In this document: one piece after another, positions 1-8,517 of the stretch | Layout of the letters: the number at the start of each line of letters is the position of its first letter | How positions within the stretch are numbered: position 1 is the first letter of the stretch | Source of the DNA: an uncultured Bacteroidales bacterium | GTDB taxonomy: Bacteria > Bacteroidota > Bacteroidia > Bacteroidales > P3 | Length of the DNA stretch: 33,863 nucleotides | Direction: 5' to 3' | Assembly (NCBI GenBank): GCA_947179195.1 | Contig: CAMXAS010000003.1 | Span: 1 to 33,863, forward strand | Notes under the pieces: model-generated | Told to the model about the DNA's origin: nothing | The model's input: only the letters and a program-made list of their open reading frames with translations | Database searches by the model: none | Position numbers and translations under genes: made by a program

Positions 1-1
1 C

Positions 2-1681
2 ATGCTGCGCGAAGTTTTGCGGACGCGCAAGCAGACACTGCCCGACCCCAAGGTGTTGGGCAGCGCGGGCAGTTTTTTCGCGAATCCGGTGGTGCCGGCC
101 CTGCATTACGAGCGTTTGAAGGCCGAATACGCCGGTTTGCCGGGGCATCCCGTGGCGCAGGGTGTCAAGATTCCGGCCGCCTGGCTCATCGAACAATGCG
201 GTTGGAAAGGCTATCGGGACGGCGATGCGGGTGTCTATGAAGGCCAGCCGCTCGTCTTAGTCAATCACGGCATGGCCACCGGCGCCGAGATATGGGCGTT
301 GGCCGGCCGCATAGGCGACAGCGTGGAAAAGAAGTTCGGCATCCGCTTGCAGGCGGAAGTCTGTCTTTACGGGACGGAAGAAGATAAACGGCAGTTGCAT
401 TATCAGGCCGTGTTGGACAGGATGTTCCACAGCCTGCCGATGTTCCAGCGCATCGGGGCGGCGGCCTACAAGGCCGACCTATCCAATACGGAGAAGATGA
501 TGGAGGCTTTGAACCATCCGTACCGGCGGTTCAAGTCCGTCCATGTGGCGGGGACGAACGGCAAGGGCTCCTGCTCGCATCTGCTGGCCGCCGTCTTTCA
601 GGCGGCGGGCTACAAGACCGGGCTTTACACCTCGCCGCACCTGAAGGATTTCAGGGAGCGTATCCGCATCAACGGCGAGATGATTCCCCAAGAGCGCGTC
701 ATCGCGTTCTATGAGGCCAACGCGCCCTTGTTCGAACGCATCAAGGCCTCGTTCTTCGAAATGACGGTGGCGATGGCGTTCGATTATTTCGCACGGGAGC
801 ACGTGGAAATCGCGGTGATAGAAGTTGGCATGGGCGGCCGGCTCGATTCGACGAACGTCATCACGCCCGAACTGTCGGTCATCACGAACATCAGCCCGGA
901 CCATATGCAGTTCCTGGGCGATACGTTGGCGAAAATCGCTGAAGAGAAAGCCGGCATCATCAAACCGGAGGTACCGGTCGTCATCGGTGAGACACAGGCG
1001 CAGACGTCGCCGGTGTTCCAGAAGAAGGCGGCCGCGTGCGGCAGTCCGATTGTGTTCGCCGACACCGTGTTTACCGCGCGTCTGAAAGAAGATACGCCCG
1101 AGGGGCTGCACGTGGATGTGGCCAAGCACGGCAGTCCGTATATGGCGGATTTGGTTTGCGCGTTGCGCGGATCGTCCTACCAGTTGAAGAACATCGCGAC
1201 GGTGCTGGCCGCGGTGGAGCGGTTGAAGGAGAAATACACGCTCGGCGAGACGGATATCAGGAACGGCTTCCGGCAGGTTATGGAAACGACGGGCTTGCGC
1301 GGCCGCTGGCAGCAGATCGGCCAAAAGCCGGATGTGTTCGTCGATACGGGACATAACGAAGGCGGCGTGGCCTTGGTCATGGAAATGATAGCCAAACGGC
1401 GGTTCAAACATCTGCGCATCGTTTGGGGCATGGTGCGGGACAAGGATATCTCTCACGTCATGGCCCTGTTGCCGAAGGAGGCGACCTATTATTTCTGCGC
1501 CGCGGACATCGAGCGCGCGTTGCCGGCCAAGGATATGGCGGCGCAGGGGGCGGCCTTCTCGTTGCAGGGCAAAGCCTACGCCTCGGTATGGGCGGCCTTG
1601 CGGGCGGCTAAGGCGGAGGCGGAACCGGACGATTTGATTTATGTGGGCGGCAGTACGTTTGTGGTGGCGGAAGTGTTGTAA
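2..1681 (+). CDS. MurB (C-terminal part) fused in frame to complete FolC; 5' end outside window
   Basis: The first ~130 residues are the C-terminal domain of UDP-N-acetylenolpyruvoylglucosamine reductase (MurB, peptidoglycan precursor synthesis). They carry LPDPKV, the GSAGSFF motif whose Ser24 matches the catalytic Ser, and AEV whose Glu119 matches the catalytic Glu near the normal MurB end. The frame then runs without a stop into folylpolyglutamate/dihydrofolate synthase (FolC). The FolC part has the P-loop GTNGKGS (184-190), TSPHLKDFRERIR, KAGIIKP and DTGHNEGG, and at ~428 residues it is a full-length FolC. The ATG at 2 is internal to murB, whose N-terminal FAD-binding domain lies upstream. 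A TTG at 395 (Leu132) sits exactly where FolC proteins normally begin, so a separate FolC start is possible. The next gene follows after 24 bases, suggesting an operon. Both domain calls are secure; whether one polypeptide is made is not. Confidence 0.9.
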   Translation: MLREVLRTRKQTLPDPKVLGSAGSFFANPVVPALHYERLKAEYAGLPGHPVAQGVKIPAAWLIEQCGWKGYRDGDAGVYEGQPLVLVNHGMATGAEIWALAGRIGDSVEKKFGIRLQAEVCLYGTEEDKRQLHYQAVLDRMFHSLPMFQRIGAAAYKADLSNTEKMMEALNHPYRRFKSVHVAGTNGKGSCSHLLAAVFQAAGYKTGLYTSPHLKDFRERIRINGEMIPQERVIAFYEANAPLFERIKASFFEMTVAMAFDYFAREHVEIAVIEVGMGGRLDSTNVITPELSVITNISPDHMQFLGDTLAKIAEEKAGIIKPEVPVVIGETQAQTSPVFQKKAAACGSPIVFADTVFTARLKEDTPEGLHVDVAKHGSPYMADLVCALRGSSYQLKNIATVLAAVERLKEKYTLGETDIRNGFRQVMETTGLRGRWQQIGQKPDVFVDTGHNEGGVALVMEMIAKRRFKHLRIVWGMVRDKDISHVMALLPKEATYYFCAADIERALPAKDMAAQGAAFSLQGKAYASVWAALRAAKAEAEPDDLIYVGGSTFVVAEVL

Positions 1682-1705
1682 AAAGCATATAAAGGAAAGC
1701 GGACG

Positions 1706-3322
1706 ATGTTGAAGAAAATGCCGGATACCATCGTATTGGTATTCTACATGGTGCTGACGGCGGCGGCGCTGACATGGGTGGTGCCGAGCGGCGAGTATGT
1801 GCGCGAATGGACGGAAGTGGACGGCCAGATGAAAGAGGTGGTCGTGGACGATTCGTTCCATTATGTGGAGCGTGCGCCGCAACTGTTCAGCGTGTTCTTC
1901 GCGCTGATGAAAGGCTTTGTCGATAAGGCCGACATCATCGTCTTCGTCTTGATTGTGGGCGGCGCGTTTTGGATACTCAACGGTACGGGGGCCATCGACC
2001 GGGGTGTCAAAGCGTTTGTGCGGCGGTTGCGGCGCAGGGAGCGCAAGGGCGGCTGGTGGACGGTGGACGATACGGTGCTGACGCTGATTATGGTCGTATT
2101 CAGCTTGTTCGGCGCGGTGTTCGGCATGAGCGAGGAGACGCTGGCGTTTATCCTGATTTTTGTGCCGATGGCGATTTCGATGGGCTATGACTCGATTGTG
2201 GGCGTAAGTATCAGTTATTTGGCCGCCCATGTCGGGTTTGCGGGCGCGATGCTGAATCCGTTTACGGTGGGCGTGGCGCAGGGCTTGGCCGGTCTGCCGC
2301 TGTTTTCGGGCGTGGAGTACCGGTTCCTGTGCTGGCTCGTGTTGACGGCGGCGGCCGTGGCCGTCGTCTTGGCCTATGCCCGCAAGTTGCGGAAAGACCC
2401 GACGGTTTCGCCCATGTACCGATTGGATGACTTTTGGCGGCGCGGCGCGGAAGCGGCCGTGTCGGAAGGGCTGGCGGACACGGCCGCCGCGGGCGTATTG
2501 ACATCGGCCGTGCGTCGCCGGTATATTGTATATATTGTGCTGGCGGTGACGCAGGTCGTCATGGCCTGTCTGTATCCGATGGCGGCCTTCGATTTGTTCG
2601 GACGGACGTTCCAGTTGCCGGTGCTACCGTGTATCGCGGGGCTGTTCGTGCTGTGCGGCGGCTATGCGGCGCACCGTTCTTCGGCGGCCTTTTCGATGGG
2701 GCTGTTGCTGTTCACGATTCTCTATTTGGTGGTGGGCGTGCTGTGTTACGCCTGGTATATGACCGAAATCGCCGGCCTGTTCTTCGCGATGGGCTTGGCC
2801 GCCGGCTTGGCGTCGGGTTTGGGCATGAATCCGCTCATGCGGCGGTTCATGGAAGGCGTCAAGGATATGTTGGAACCGGCCATGATTATCGGCCTGGCCA
2901 GCGGCATCATCTTCATCCTGCGGGAAGGCAAGATTATCGATACGTTGCTCTACAGCGTCTCTTACGCGATGTCCGAAGCCGGCGAGGTGGCGTCCTTGGC
3001 AGGGATGTATCTGTTCCAGACGCTGTTGAACGTCGTCATGCCGTCCGGTTCGGCCAAGGCCGCGCTGACGATGCCGATTATGGCGCCCCTGTCCGACTTG
3101 TTGCATATCTCGCGGCAGACCACGGTGCTGGCGTTCCAGTTCGGCGACGGTTTCACGAACATGATTACCCCGACCTCGGGCATCCTTATGGGCGTGTTGG
3201 GCGCGGCCCGCATCCCTTATACGGTTTGGCTGAAGTGGGTCTATAAATTCATCCTGTTTTGCATCGGGCTGGGCTTTTTATTGCTCCTGCCCACATTATA
3301 TTTTACGTTTAATGGATTTTAA
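1706..3322 (+). CDS. YfcC family inner-membrane carrier (DcuC-like superfamily)
   Basis: A 538-residue polytopic membrane protein of the YfcC/DcuC superfamily, which holds anaerobic C4-dicarboxylate carriers and putative basic amino acid or peptide transporters. The N-terminal helix leads into TWVVPSGEY (about 23-31), a family hallmark. Other family features are FGMSEETLAF (139-148), AMLNPFTVGVAQGLAG (181-196) and a C-terminal half rich in Gly/Ala helices with PSGSAKAALTMPIMAPL. I count roughly 11 to 13 hydrophobic segments by eye. The ATG at 1706 is preceded by AAAGGAAAG and lies 24 bases after folC. The stop overlaps a possible early start of lysC, so the three genes look co-transcribed. 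Substrate is unknown; proximity to aspartate kinase hints at an amino acid or dicarboxylate but does not prove it. Confidence 0.85.
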   Translation: MLKKMPDTIVLVFYMVLTAAALTWVVPSGEYVREWTEVDGQMKEVVVDDSFHYVERAPQLFSVFFALMKGFVDKADIIVFVLIVGGAFWILNGTGAIDRGVKAFVRRLRRRERKGGWWTVDDTVLTLIMVVFSLFGAVFGMSEETLAFILIFVPMAISMGYDSIVGVSISYLAAHVGFAGAMLNPFTVGVAQGLAGLPLFSGVEYRFLCWLVLTAAAVAVVLAYARKLRKDPTVSPMYRLDDFWRRGAEAAVSEGLADTAAAGVLTSAVRRRYIVYIVLAVTQVVMACLYPMAAFDLFGRTFQLPVLPCIAGLFVLCGGYAAHRSSAAFSMGLLLFTILYLVVGVLCYAWYMTEIAGLFFAMGLAAGLASGLGMNPLMRRFMEGVKDMLEPAMIIGLASGIIFILREGKIIDTLLYSVSYAMSEAGEVASLAGMYLFQTLLNVVMPSGSAKAALTMPIMAPLSDLLHISRQTTVLAFQFGDGFTNMITPTSGILMGVLGAARIPYTVWLKWVYKFILFCIGLGFLLLLPTLYFTFNGF

Positions 3323-3332
3323 TACACGAGAC

Positions 3333-4610
3333 ATGGAAGTCTATAAATTCGGCGGCGCCTCGGTCAAGGGGGCGGAAGCCGTCCGCCATGTGGCGCAGAT
3401 TTTAGCTAAGGAACAAGGCCCGAAAGTATTGGTGTTTTCGGCCATGGGTAAGACGACGAATGCGTTGGAGGCCCTGTTGAACGCGTTTTTCCGTCAGGAA
3501 CCCGACCGGGCGGAGGCGTTCAAGAAACTGATGACCGACCATATCGCCATCTTTCAGGCGTTGTTTACGCCGGATACCGAACGTTACGCACTGGTGCAAG
3601 GCCTGTTGCGGGAACGTTTCGAACAGTTGTACCAGCGTTTGCTGGAAGCGGCGGTGTTGCCTTACGACCAAGCCTACGACCAGATTGTGTCCTATGGAGA
3701 GCGTCTTTCCACGCTGCTGATTGTGAATTATCTGCAGGAGAACGGCTTGCCGGTCGAGATGATTGACGCGGCCGATTTGATTCGGACCGACAGCCGCTTC
3801 CGCGAGGCCAACGTGCAATGGGAAACGACGGTGAAGCAGATACGGGCGGCCGTGTTGCCGCTGTTGGAACAAGGCAAATGGGTGTTGACGCAGGGCTTTA
3901 TCGGCGGCGACGGACAGGGGCATACGACGACCTTGGGCCGGGAAGGCTCCGACTATTCGGCCGCGATACTGGCGCACAGCATCGACGCGCGGCAGATGAC
4001 GATTTGGAAAGACGTGCCGGGCGTACTCAACGCCGACCCCAAGTATTTCTCCAATACGTGCAAGCTGGCGCATATCTCGTACAGCGATGCCACCGAATTG
4101 GCCTATTTCGGCGCCAGCGTCATCCACCCGAAGACCATCAAGCCGTTGCAGAACAAGCATATCCCGCTCTACGTGCGTTCGTTCATCCAACCCGATGAAC
4201 CCGGTACGTGGGTCGGTTTGGATGATGTGGAGAATACGGTCGTGCCGTCCTATATCTTCAAGCCGAATCAGATTCTGCTGTCGGTATATCCCAAGGATTT
4301 CTCGTTCATAGAGGAAATAGGGCTGGCGCGGATCTTCGATTTGTTGGCGCGGTACGGCATGAAGGTCAATCTGATGCAGAACTCCGCGCTGAGTTTCTCC
4401 CTGTGTCTGGATGGGGCCAAAGGCCGTTTCCCCGATTTGTTGGGCGCCCTGTCGGCGGAATTCGACTGCGTCTATAACGAAGGCATGGATTTGGTGACGA
4501 TCCGTCATTATACGCCGGCGGTCGTCGAACAGATCGTGGCCGGTCGCGCCGTATTGCTCGAACAGCGGACGCGGCATACCGTCCAGTTGGTCGTGGCGCG
4601 CAAGGCTTAG
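3333..4610 (+). CDS. lysC: Aspartate kinase
   Basis: This enzyme phosphorylates L-aspartate with ATP, the first step toward lysine/diaminopimelate, threonine and methionine. It has the N-terminal KFGGASVKG nucleotide-binding motif, TTLGREGSDYSAA in the kinase core and WKDVPGVLNADPK. A C-terminal regulatory region after about residue 300 (ARIFDLLARYGMKVNLM...) looks like ACT domains, so feedback control by an end product is expected. There is no homoserine dehydrogenase extension, so it is monofunctional. I chose ATG 3333 because family members begin with M-x-V-x-KFGG. An in-frame ATG at 3312 would add seven residues and overlap the yfcC stop by 11 bases. The 3' end overlaps the convergent lipoprotein gene by 4 bases. 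Confidence 0.92.
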   Translation: MEVYKFGGASVKGAEAVRHVAQILAKEQGPKVLVFSAMGKTTNALEALLNAFFRQEPDRAEAFKKLMTDHIAIFQALFTPDTERYALVQGLLRERFEQLYQRLLEAAVLPYDQAYDQIVSYGERLSTLLIVNYLQENGLPVEMIDAADLIRTDSRFREANVQWETTVKQIRAAVLPLLEQGKWVLTQGFIGGDGQGHTTTLGREGSDYSAAILAHSIDARQMTIWKDVPGVLNADPKYFSNTCKLAHISYSDATELAYFGASVIHPKTIKPLQNKHIPLYVRSFIQPDEPGTWVGLDDVENTVVPSYIFKPNQILLSVYPKDFSFIEEIGLARIFDLLARYGMKVNLMQNSALSFSLCLDGAKGRFPDLLGALSAEFDCVYNEGMDLVTIRHYTPAVVEQIVAGRAVLLEQRTRHTVQLVVARKA

Positions 4611-6145
4611 TCCAACGGCTGGTATTCGTAAGCGCCGAGCGTCGGTACGAGCGGGCGGGCAAAGCCCGTGATGTCGCTCTCCGCCACGCCCGAAACGGCG
4701 GCCGGGCTCCCTTTCCGGAAGGCGCCCGACGTGGTGTCGGCGATGCGGAAATCCGTCCGGTTGTATTGGATGTCGTGGAATTTCGGATCTAAATTAATCG
4801 CGCAGGCGGAAAATTTGTCGAGTTCGCCGATAGATGCCGTATTGCGTTGGCGTATCAGGCAGTGGTCGAAAGCGCAAGGGGCGTTCTGCTCGTCTTGGAT
4901 GCCGAGGTAGAGTTGGTCGGAAGAACTGCCGTAGAAGATGCTGTTGATGAAGCGGCAGTTCGAAAAGTCCAAGGTCGCGCCCGCCTGTTTCCCGTCCAGC
5001 ATTTCCAAACTGTAACCGTTGTACGAAGAACTGTGGAACGTGCAATGCGTGAATTTATAACTGCCGCCGCGTTGCAACGAGACCGCCTTGTCGCATTGGC
5101 CGATGACGAGATTGGTGCCCTCTATGGCGTTCCGGTAGGCGACGAGGCCATAGTTGGTCATATTCGTAATCCGCGTGTTTTCGATGGTGAGGCCGAGGTT
5201 ATGCACGGTGGCCGTGGTGGAGGAATCGAGCCAAATGCCGCTTGAACCGTCTTGGATGATGGCGTATCGGATGCTGTGGTCGCCGCTTTCGGCATCCAGC
5301 CAGATGTGCCCCCATTGGCCGGGCTCGTTGCGGTAGTTCGTGTCCAAGTGGAGCCCGCCGAACCGCACGGGATTTTCGAGCGTGCCGTCAATGCGCAGGC
5401 TGCCGCCTTGCTGTACCCAAATGCCGGCGTCCGTGCCGAAATGCAGGCGGGCGCCCGCCGGAATATTCAACGTGACGCCTTCCGGTACCGTCAGATAGCC
5501 GAAAATGGCATAGGGCTTTTCGGCGGTGATGATGGAATCGGGCGACCAAATGAAATAGCGGATATATTGCGTATCGACGCCGCCCGGCTGTTCGGTGCTA
5601 GGGTAGGGGCGCGCGTAAACGCGGTCGGGATGCCAATAGTGGGCGTCCTGTCCGTAGGCGTAGAGATAAACCGATTGCGAGGATTTACTTTCGGCGATGT
5701 CGCATTGGAAATAGGCGTCCACGATGAACGGCTGGTTCTGCCCTGACAGATGGACGCCGCTACGGATAAACGCGAAGACGCTGTCTTTGGCACCGATGAC
5801 CAAATCGCGGATCTCCGTCGAGGTGTCGCCGTTGACCGTGAAGCGGAACGATTCCGAACCGTAGCCGCTTTCGCCCCGCCGGATATAGATGCGGGCGATT
5901 TTGACCGGTTTTTTGCCGGGGTTGTATATCGTGAACCGTTTGACCGGCTCGTTGAGCGTGGAAAGCACCGTATCGAAACAAACGGTGTCGGCTGAGAAAC
6001 GGAGCGGATTGCTACCGGTTTCAAAGTCCGTCGGCTCCTTGCGGCAGGAAACGGCGAAGCATTCGAGCAGCAGGAACAAGCCGACCCACAGCCACAGGCC
6101 GTGGCGGACGGACGGTATCCAACGGTGCGTATCGGATTTAGGCAT
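4607..6145 (-). CDS. Predicted surface lipoprotein, right-handed beta-helix with 'GAYE' C-terminus
   Basis: About 512 residues. A hydrophobic signal segment (GLWLWVGLFLLLECF) ends in AVSC, a lipobox. The residues after the Cys are R-K-E, resembling the C-x-K-[DE] lipoprotein export signal of Bacteroidota, so display on the outer surface is inferred. The middle holds Ig-like strands, then a region of short repeating strands (e.g. IPAGARLHFGTDAGIWVQQG, GSLRIDGTLENPVRFGG) typical of a right-handed parallel beta-helix. The end, TLGAYEYQ, is the form seen in 'choice-of-anchor Q' proteins. I chose ATG 6145 over the GTG at 6154; it overlaps the rprY stop by 8 bases, implying translational coupling to the two-component system. 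Function unknown; adhesion or glycan binding is possible. Confidence 0.8.
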   Translation of the reverse strand: MPKSDTHRWIPSVRHGLWLWVGLFLLLECFAVSCRKEPTDFETGSNPLRFSADTVCFDTVLSTLNEPVKRFTIYNPGKKPVKIARIYIRRGESGYGSESFRFTVNGDTSTEIRDLVIGAKDSVFAFIRSGVHLSGQNQPFIVDAYFQCDIAESKSSQSVYLYAYGQDAHYWHPDRVYARPYPSTEQPGGVDTQYIRYFIWSPDSIITAEKPYAIFGYLTVPEGVTLNIPAGARLHFGTDAGIWVQQGGSLRIDGTLENPVRFGGLHLDTNYRNEPGQWGHIWLDAESGDHSIRYAIIQDGSSGIWLDSSTTATVHNLGLTIENTRITNMTNYGLVAYRNAIEGTNLVIGQCDKAVSLQRGGSYKFTHCTFHSSSYNGYSLEMLDGKQAGATLDFSNCRFINSIFYGSSSDQLYLGIQDEQNAPCAFDHCLIRQRNTASIGELDKFSACAINLDPKFHDIQYNRTDFRIADTTSGAFRKGSPAAVSGVAESDITGFARPLVPTLGAYEYQPLD

Positions 6146-6863
6146 TGGGTTCACGATGAATCAACAGTTTGAATCCGACCCCGTGTACGTTCAGGATTTC
6201 GGAAGTGGAGTGTTCTTTGAGCAAACGTCTTAGTTTTGCTATATATACATCCATGCTGCGGGCGTTGAAATAGTTGTCGCTATGCCATATCTTGACAAGC
6301 GCCTCGCCGCGTTCCACCACCTGGCCTTCGCGCAGGCAGAGCGCGAGCAGCAGTTCCGATTCCTTGGACGTCAGCCCGATTTGCTGCGCATCGTTGAACA
6401 GCATCTGTTTCGTGTAGTCGAAGCGGATGTTGCCCAAATCGAAAATCTGTTCCTTTTGCGGCGCGGGCTGAAGCGCCATGCGGCGCGAGATGGCCTGAAT
6501 CCGCAACAGGAGTTCGTCCATGCTGAACGGCTTGGTCAGATAGTCGTCGCCGCCCACCTGAAAGCCTTTCAAACGGTCGGCCTCCAACGTCTTGGCCGTC
6601 AGGAACAGGATGGGGATATTGGCGTCTTTCTTGCGGATGTCCTTGGCTAAGGAGAAACCGTCCTTGACCGGCATCATGACATCGGTGATGCAGAAGTTGT
6701 AGCCGCCGTCCAAAAACGCTTTCAAGGCCTCTTCGCCATTGGTGAACAGGCCGACCGCAAACCCTTTGTTTTCCAAATAGGATTTGAGGAAGCCGCCCAA
6801 ATTCGTGTCGTCCTCGGCTAAGAGAATCGTCAAGGTCGGTTTGTCGGACTGCAGTTTATTCAT
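6138..6863 (-). CDS. rprY: OmpR-family response regulator, RprY-like
   Basis: 241 residues: an N-terminal receiver domain and a C-terminal winged-helix DNA-binding domain. The receiver shows acidic residues at 17-19 (EDD), phospho-acceptor Asp61 in CITDVMMPVKDGF, Thr89 and Lys111 in YLTKPF. The output domain contains LTSKESELLLALCLREGQVV and ends with the winged helix RSMDVYIAKLRRLLKEH...VHGVGFKL. Sequence and pairing with the kinase immediately upstream match Bacteroides/Porphyromonas RprY. From memory, P. gingivalis RprY has been linked to control of a sodium-pumping NADH dehydrogenase; whether that holds here is not shown. The gene starts 17 bases after the rprX stop, with a -7-like box in that gap, and overlaps the lipoprotein gene downstream. 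Confidence 0.9.
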   Translation of the reverse strand: MNKLQSDKPTLTILLAEDDTNLGGFLKSYLENKGFAVGLFTNGEEALKAFLDGGYNFCITDVMMPVKDGFSLAKDIRKKDANIPILFLTAKTLEADRLKGFQVGGDDYLTKPFSMDELLLRIQAISRRMALQPAPQKEQIFDLGNIRFDYTKQMLFNDAQQIGLTSKESELLLALCLREGQVVERGEALVKIWHSDNYFNARSMDVYIAKLRRLLKEHSTSEILNVHGVGFKLLIHREPNA

Positions 6864-6867
6864 ATTG

Positions 6868-6875
6868 CAAATATA
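6868..6875 (-). promoter_or_regulatory. Possible -7 box just upstream of rprY (leaderless start?)
   Basis: TATATTTG on the minus strand matches the Bacteroidota -7 consensus TAnnTTTG exactly and sits in the 17-base gap between rprX and rprY, only 4 bases before the rprY ATG. Transcription from it would begin at or next to the start codon, giving a leaderless mRNA. No clear -33 TTTG is visible at the usual distance, so it may be chance. Confidence 0.35.
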
Positions 6876-6880
6876 CGCTT

Positions 6881-8461
6881 TTATTCGGATAACGCCGCCG
6901 ATTTAACTACGGTCGGAAACCGCAGGTGAAACACCGAGCCTTTTTTCAGTTCGCTTTCCACCCAAATCTTACCCTTGTGTTGCTCCGTAATGGATTTGAC
7001 GAAACTGAGCCCCAGGCCGAAACCGTAATGCTTTTGGGCGTTGCCGGCCGGCACGCGGTACAGCTTCTCGAAAATCTTGTGCCATTGCTTTTTCGGGATG
7101 CCGATGCCGTTGTCGGCCACCGTGATTTCGATGCCGTCGGGCGTGTCGTGGCTGTCGATTTGGATGAGGGGGGCGCGTTCGCAGTATTTGTTCGCGTTTT
7201 CGATGAGGTTGGTGAACACGCTGATAAGCCGTTCCTTGTCGCCGAAAAACAGCGTGCGCGTCGCCTGCAGGTCGGTCTGAATCCGGCCGCGGTTCAACAT
7301 GATTTGGAAACCGCTGTAATTGATGGCCTGCCGGATGATGTCATGCAGGTCGCATTCCTGACGGTTGAGCTGATAGAACCCCTTTTCGAGCGTCGAAATC
7401 TCTATCATCTGACGGCTGAGCTGTTGCAGGCGTCCGCTTTCATGCTGGACGATATGCAACAGGTTCTGTATCTCCGCCTCGCCGTAATGGATGTCCGGGT
7501 CGCGGAACGACTCGCAGACCAACGAGATGGTGGAAACCGGCGTCTTGATTTCGTGCGTGATATGGTTGATGAAATCGGCCTTTTGTACGGCGAACCGGTG
7601 CTGCTTGATGACGGCGTTCAACGTGTAGGCGAACGCGAACGCCTGCAAGCCGAACAACAACAGCGTCACCAGGCCGAGATACCACATGCGGGAAGCGATG
7701 AACACGGTCTGTTGCGGAAAATCGACCATGAGGAAATAGGCGTCGGGCGACGGGTCGTTCGGAAACAGCGGATAGAAATAGGGGCTTTGCAGCAGGCGGA
7801 CGCCGTAGTCGCGGGAGCGGCGGACAATGAGTTTGGAAAGATCGGTGCTGAAAATGCCCCATTCGAAACTGGTATGGAGGCCTTTGGCGTTCAACTCCCG
7901 CGCGATGAGGCTGTCCACCTCGTAGGGGTTGAGGCGGGCGAGCAGGTTCTGTTCGGGCGTATGCCGCAGGGTTTCGCGCAACAGGTCGTCGAACAGGCGG
8001 CTGTTGAGCAAGAGCAGCGCGCGTTCCTGTTCCATGGCGCGGTAGGTGTGTTGCAGATGGCGGATGTGGGCGGCGGAGGGGCGCACCGGGACGGAGACGG
8101 GTAGCGTGTCCGGCCCGGGTTGCGGGTCGGTCAGCACGAAATTATCCTGCGCATTTTGGCTGAAAGACCGTTCTTCAAACGCGACATCCGGATAAGTCTG
8201 CCGCAGGGCGGCCATGCGCGTGTTGAGCGTGTCGATGCGGCGGATGAGTTCGGTATGCTGCCGGTAACGCAATACGCGTTCGGCGATGTCGCGGCGGTTG
8301 ATTTGGAAGACCACCTCGTCCATCGCCTGGTTGACCGTGTTCTTGAAAATCTGCTCCTGCAGGTGGAACACCTGCAGGGTCCAGTAAATCTGTACGGAGA
8401 TGAAGCCCAGCAGGGCGATGCTCATGGTACAGATGATATAGAACAGCTTTTTCTTGTTCAT
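6881..8461 (-). CDS. rprX: Membrane sensor histidine kinase, RprX-like
   Basis: 526 residues from ATG 8461. TM1 is about 6-30, followed by a ~225-residue extracytoplasmic sensor region. TM2 is about 259-284 (MWYLGLVTLLLFGLQAFAF). The HisKA dimerisation domain has phospho-His303 in NHITHEIKTPVS. The HATPase_c domain has N-box NLIENANKYC, G1 VADNGIGIP and G2 GFGLGLSFVK. It phosphorylates the response regulator encoded next to it. A longer frame reaches 8500, but that start would fall inside the -7 box at 8498-8505, which supports 8461. The sensor domain has no recognisable ligand-binding fold by eye, so its signal is unknown. It is divergent from lpxC-fabZ. Confidence 0.9.
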   Translation of the reverse strand: MNKKKLFYIICTMSIALLGFISVQIYWTLQVFHLQEQIFKNTVNQAMDEVVFQINRRDIAERVLRYRQHTELIRRIDTLNTRMAALRQTYPDVAFEERSFSQNAQDNFVLTDPQPGPDTLPVSVPVRPSAAHIRHLQHTYRAMEQERALLLLNSRLFDDLLRETLRHTPEQNLLARLNPYEVDSLIARELNAKGLHTSFEWGIFSTDLSKLIVRRSRDYGVRLLQSPYFYPLFPNDPSPDAYFLMVDFPQQTVFIASRMWYLGLVTLLLFGLQAFAFAYTLNAVIKQHRFAVQKADFINHITHEIKTPVSTISLVCESFRDPDIHYGEAEIQNLLHIVQHESGRLQQLSRQMIEISTLEKGFYQLNRQECDLHDIIRQAINYSGFQIMLNRGRIQTDLQATRTLFFGDKERLISVFTNLIENANKYCERAPLIQIDSHDTPDGIEITVADNGIGIPKKQWHKIFEKLYRVPAGNAQKHYGFGLGLSFVKSITEQHKGKIWVESELKKGSVFHLRFPTVVKSAALSE

Positions 8462-8497
8462 GGCGAGTGACGCTCGGCCGCCGGTGGCCGCTTCGGA

Positions 8498-8505
8498 CAA
8501 AGTTA
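8498..8505 (-). promoter_or_regulatory. -7 promoter box for rprX-rprY-lipoprotein
   Basis: TAACTTTG on the minus strand matches TAnnTTTG exactly and lies 36 bases before the rprX ATG. It is separated by 12 bases from the oppositely oriented lpxC -7 box. A clear -33 TTTG is not visible. Confidence 0.55.
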
Positions 8506-8517
8506 CGAAATTTTTGT

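Noticed and set aside
479..2230. 583-residue minus-strand open frame across folC and yfcC
   Set aside because: It spans two real genes on the opposite strand, is His/Arg-rich and shows no family motif.
4656..4668. CGGGC-AAA-GCCCG hairpin after lysC as a terminator
   Set aside because: Short stem with no following T-run, and it lies inside the lipoprotein coding sequence.
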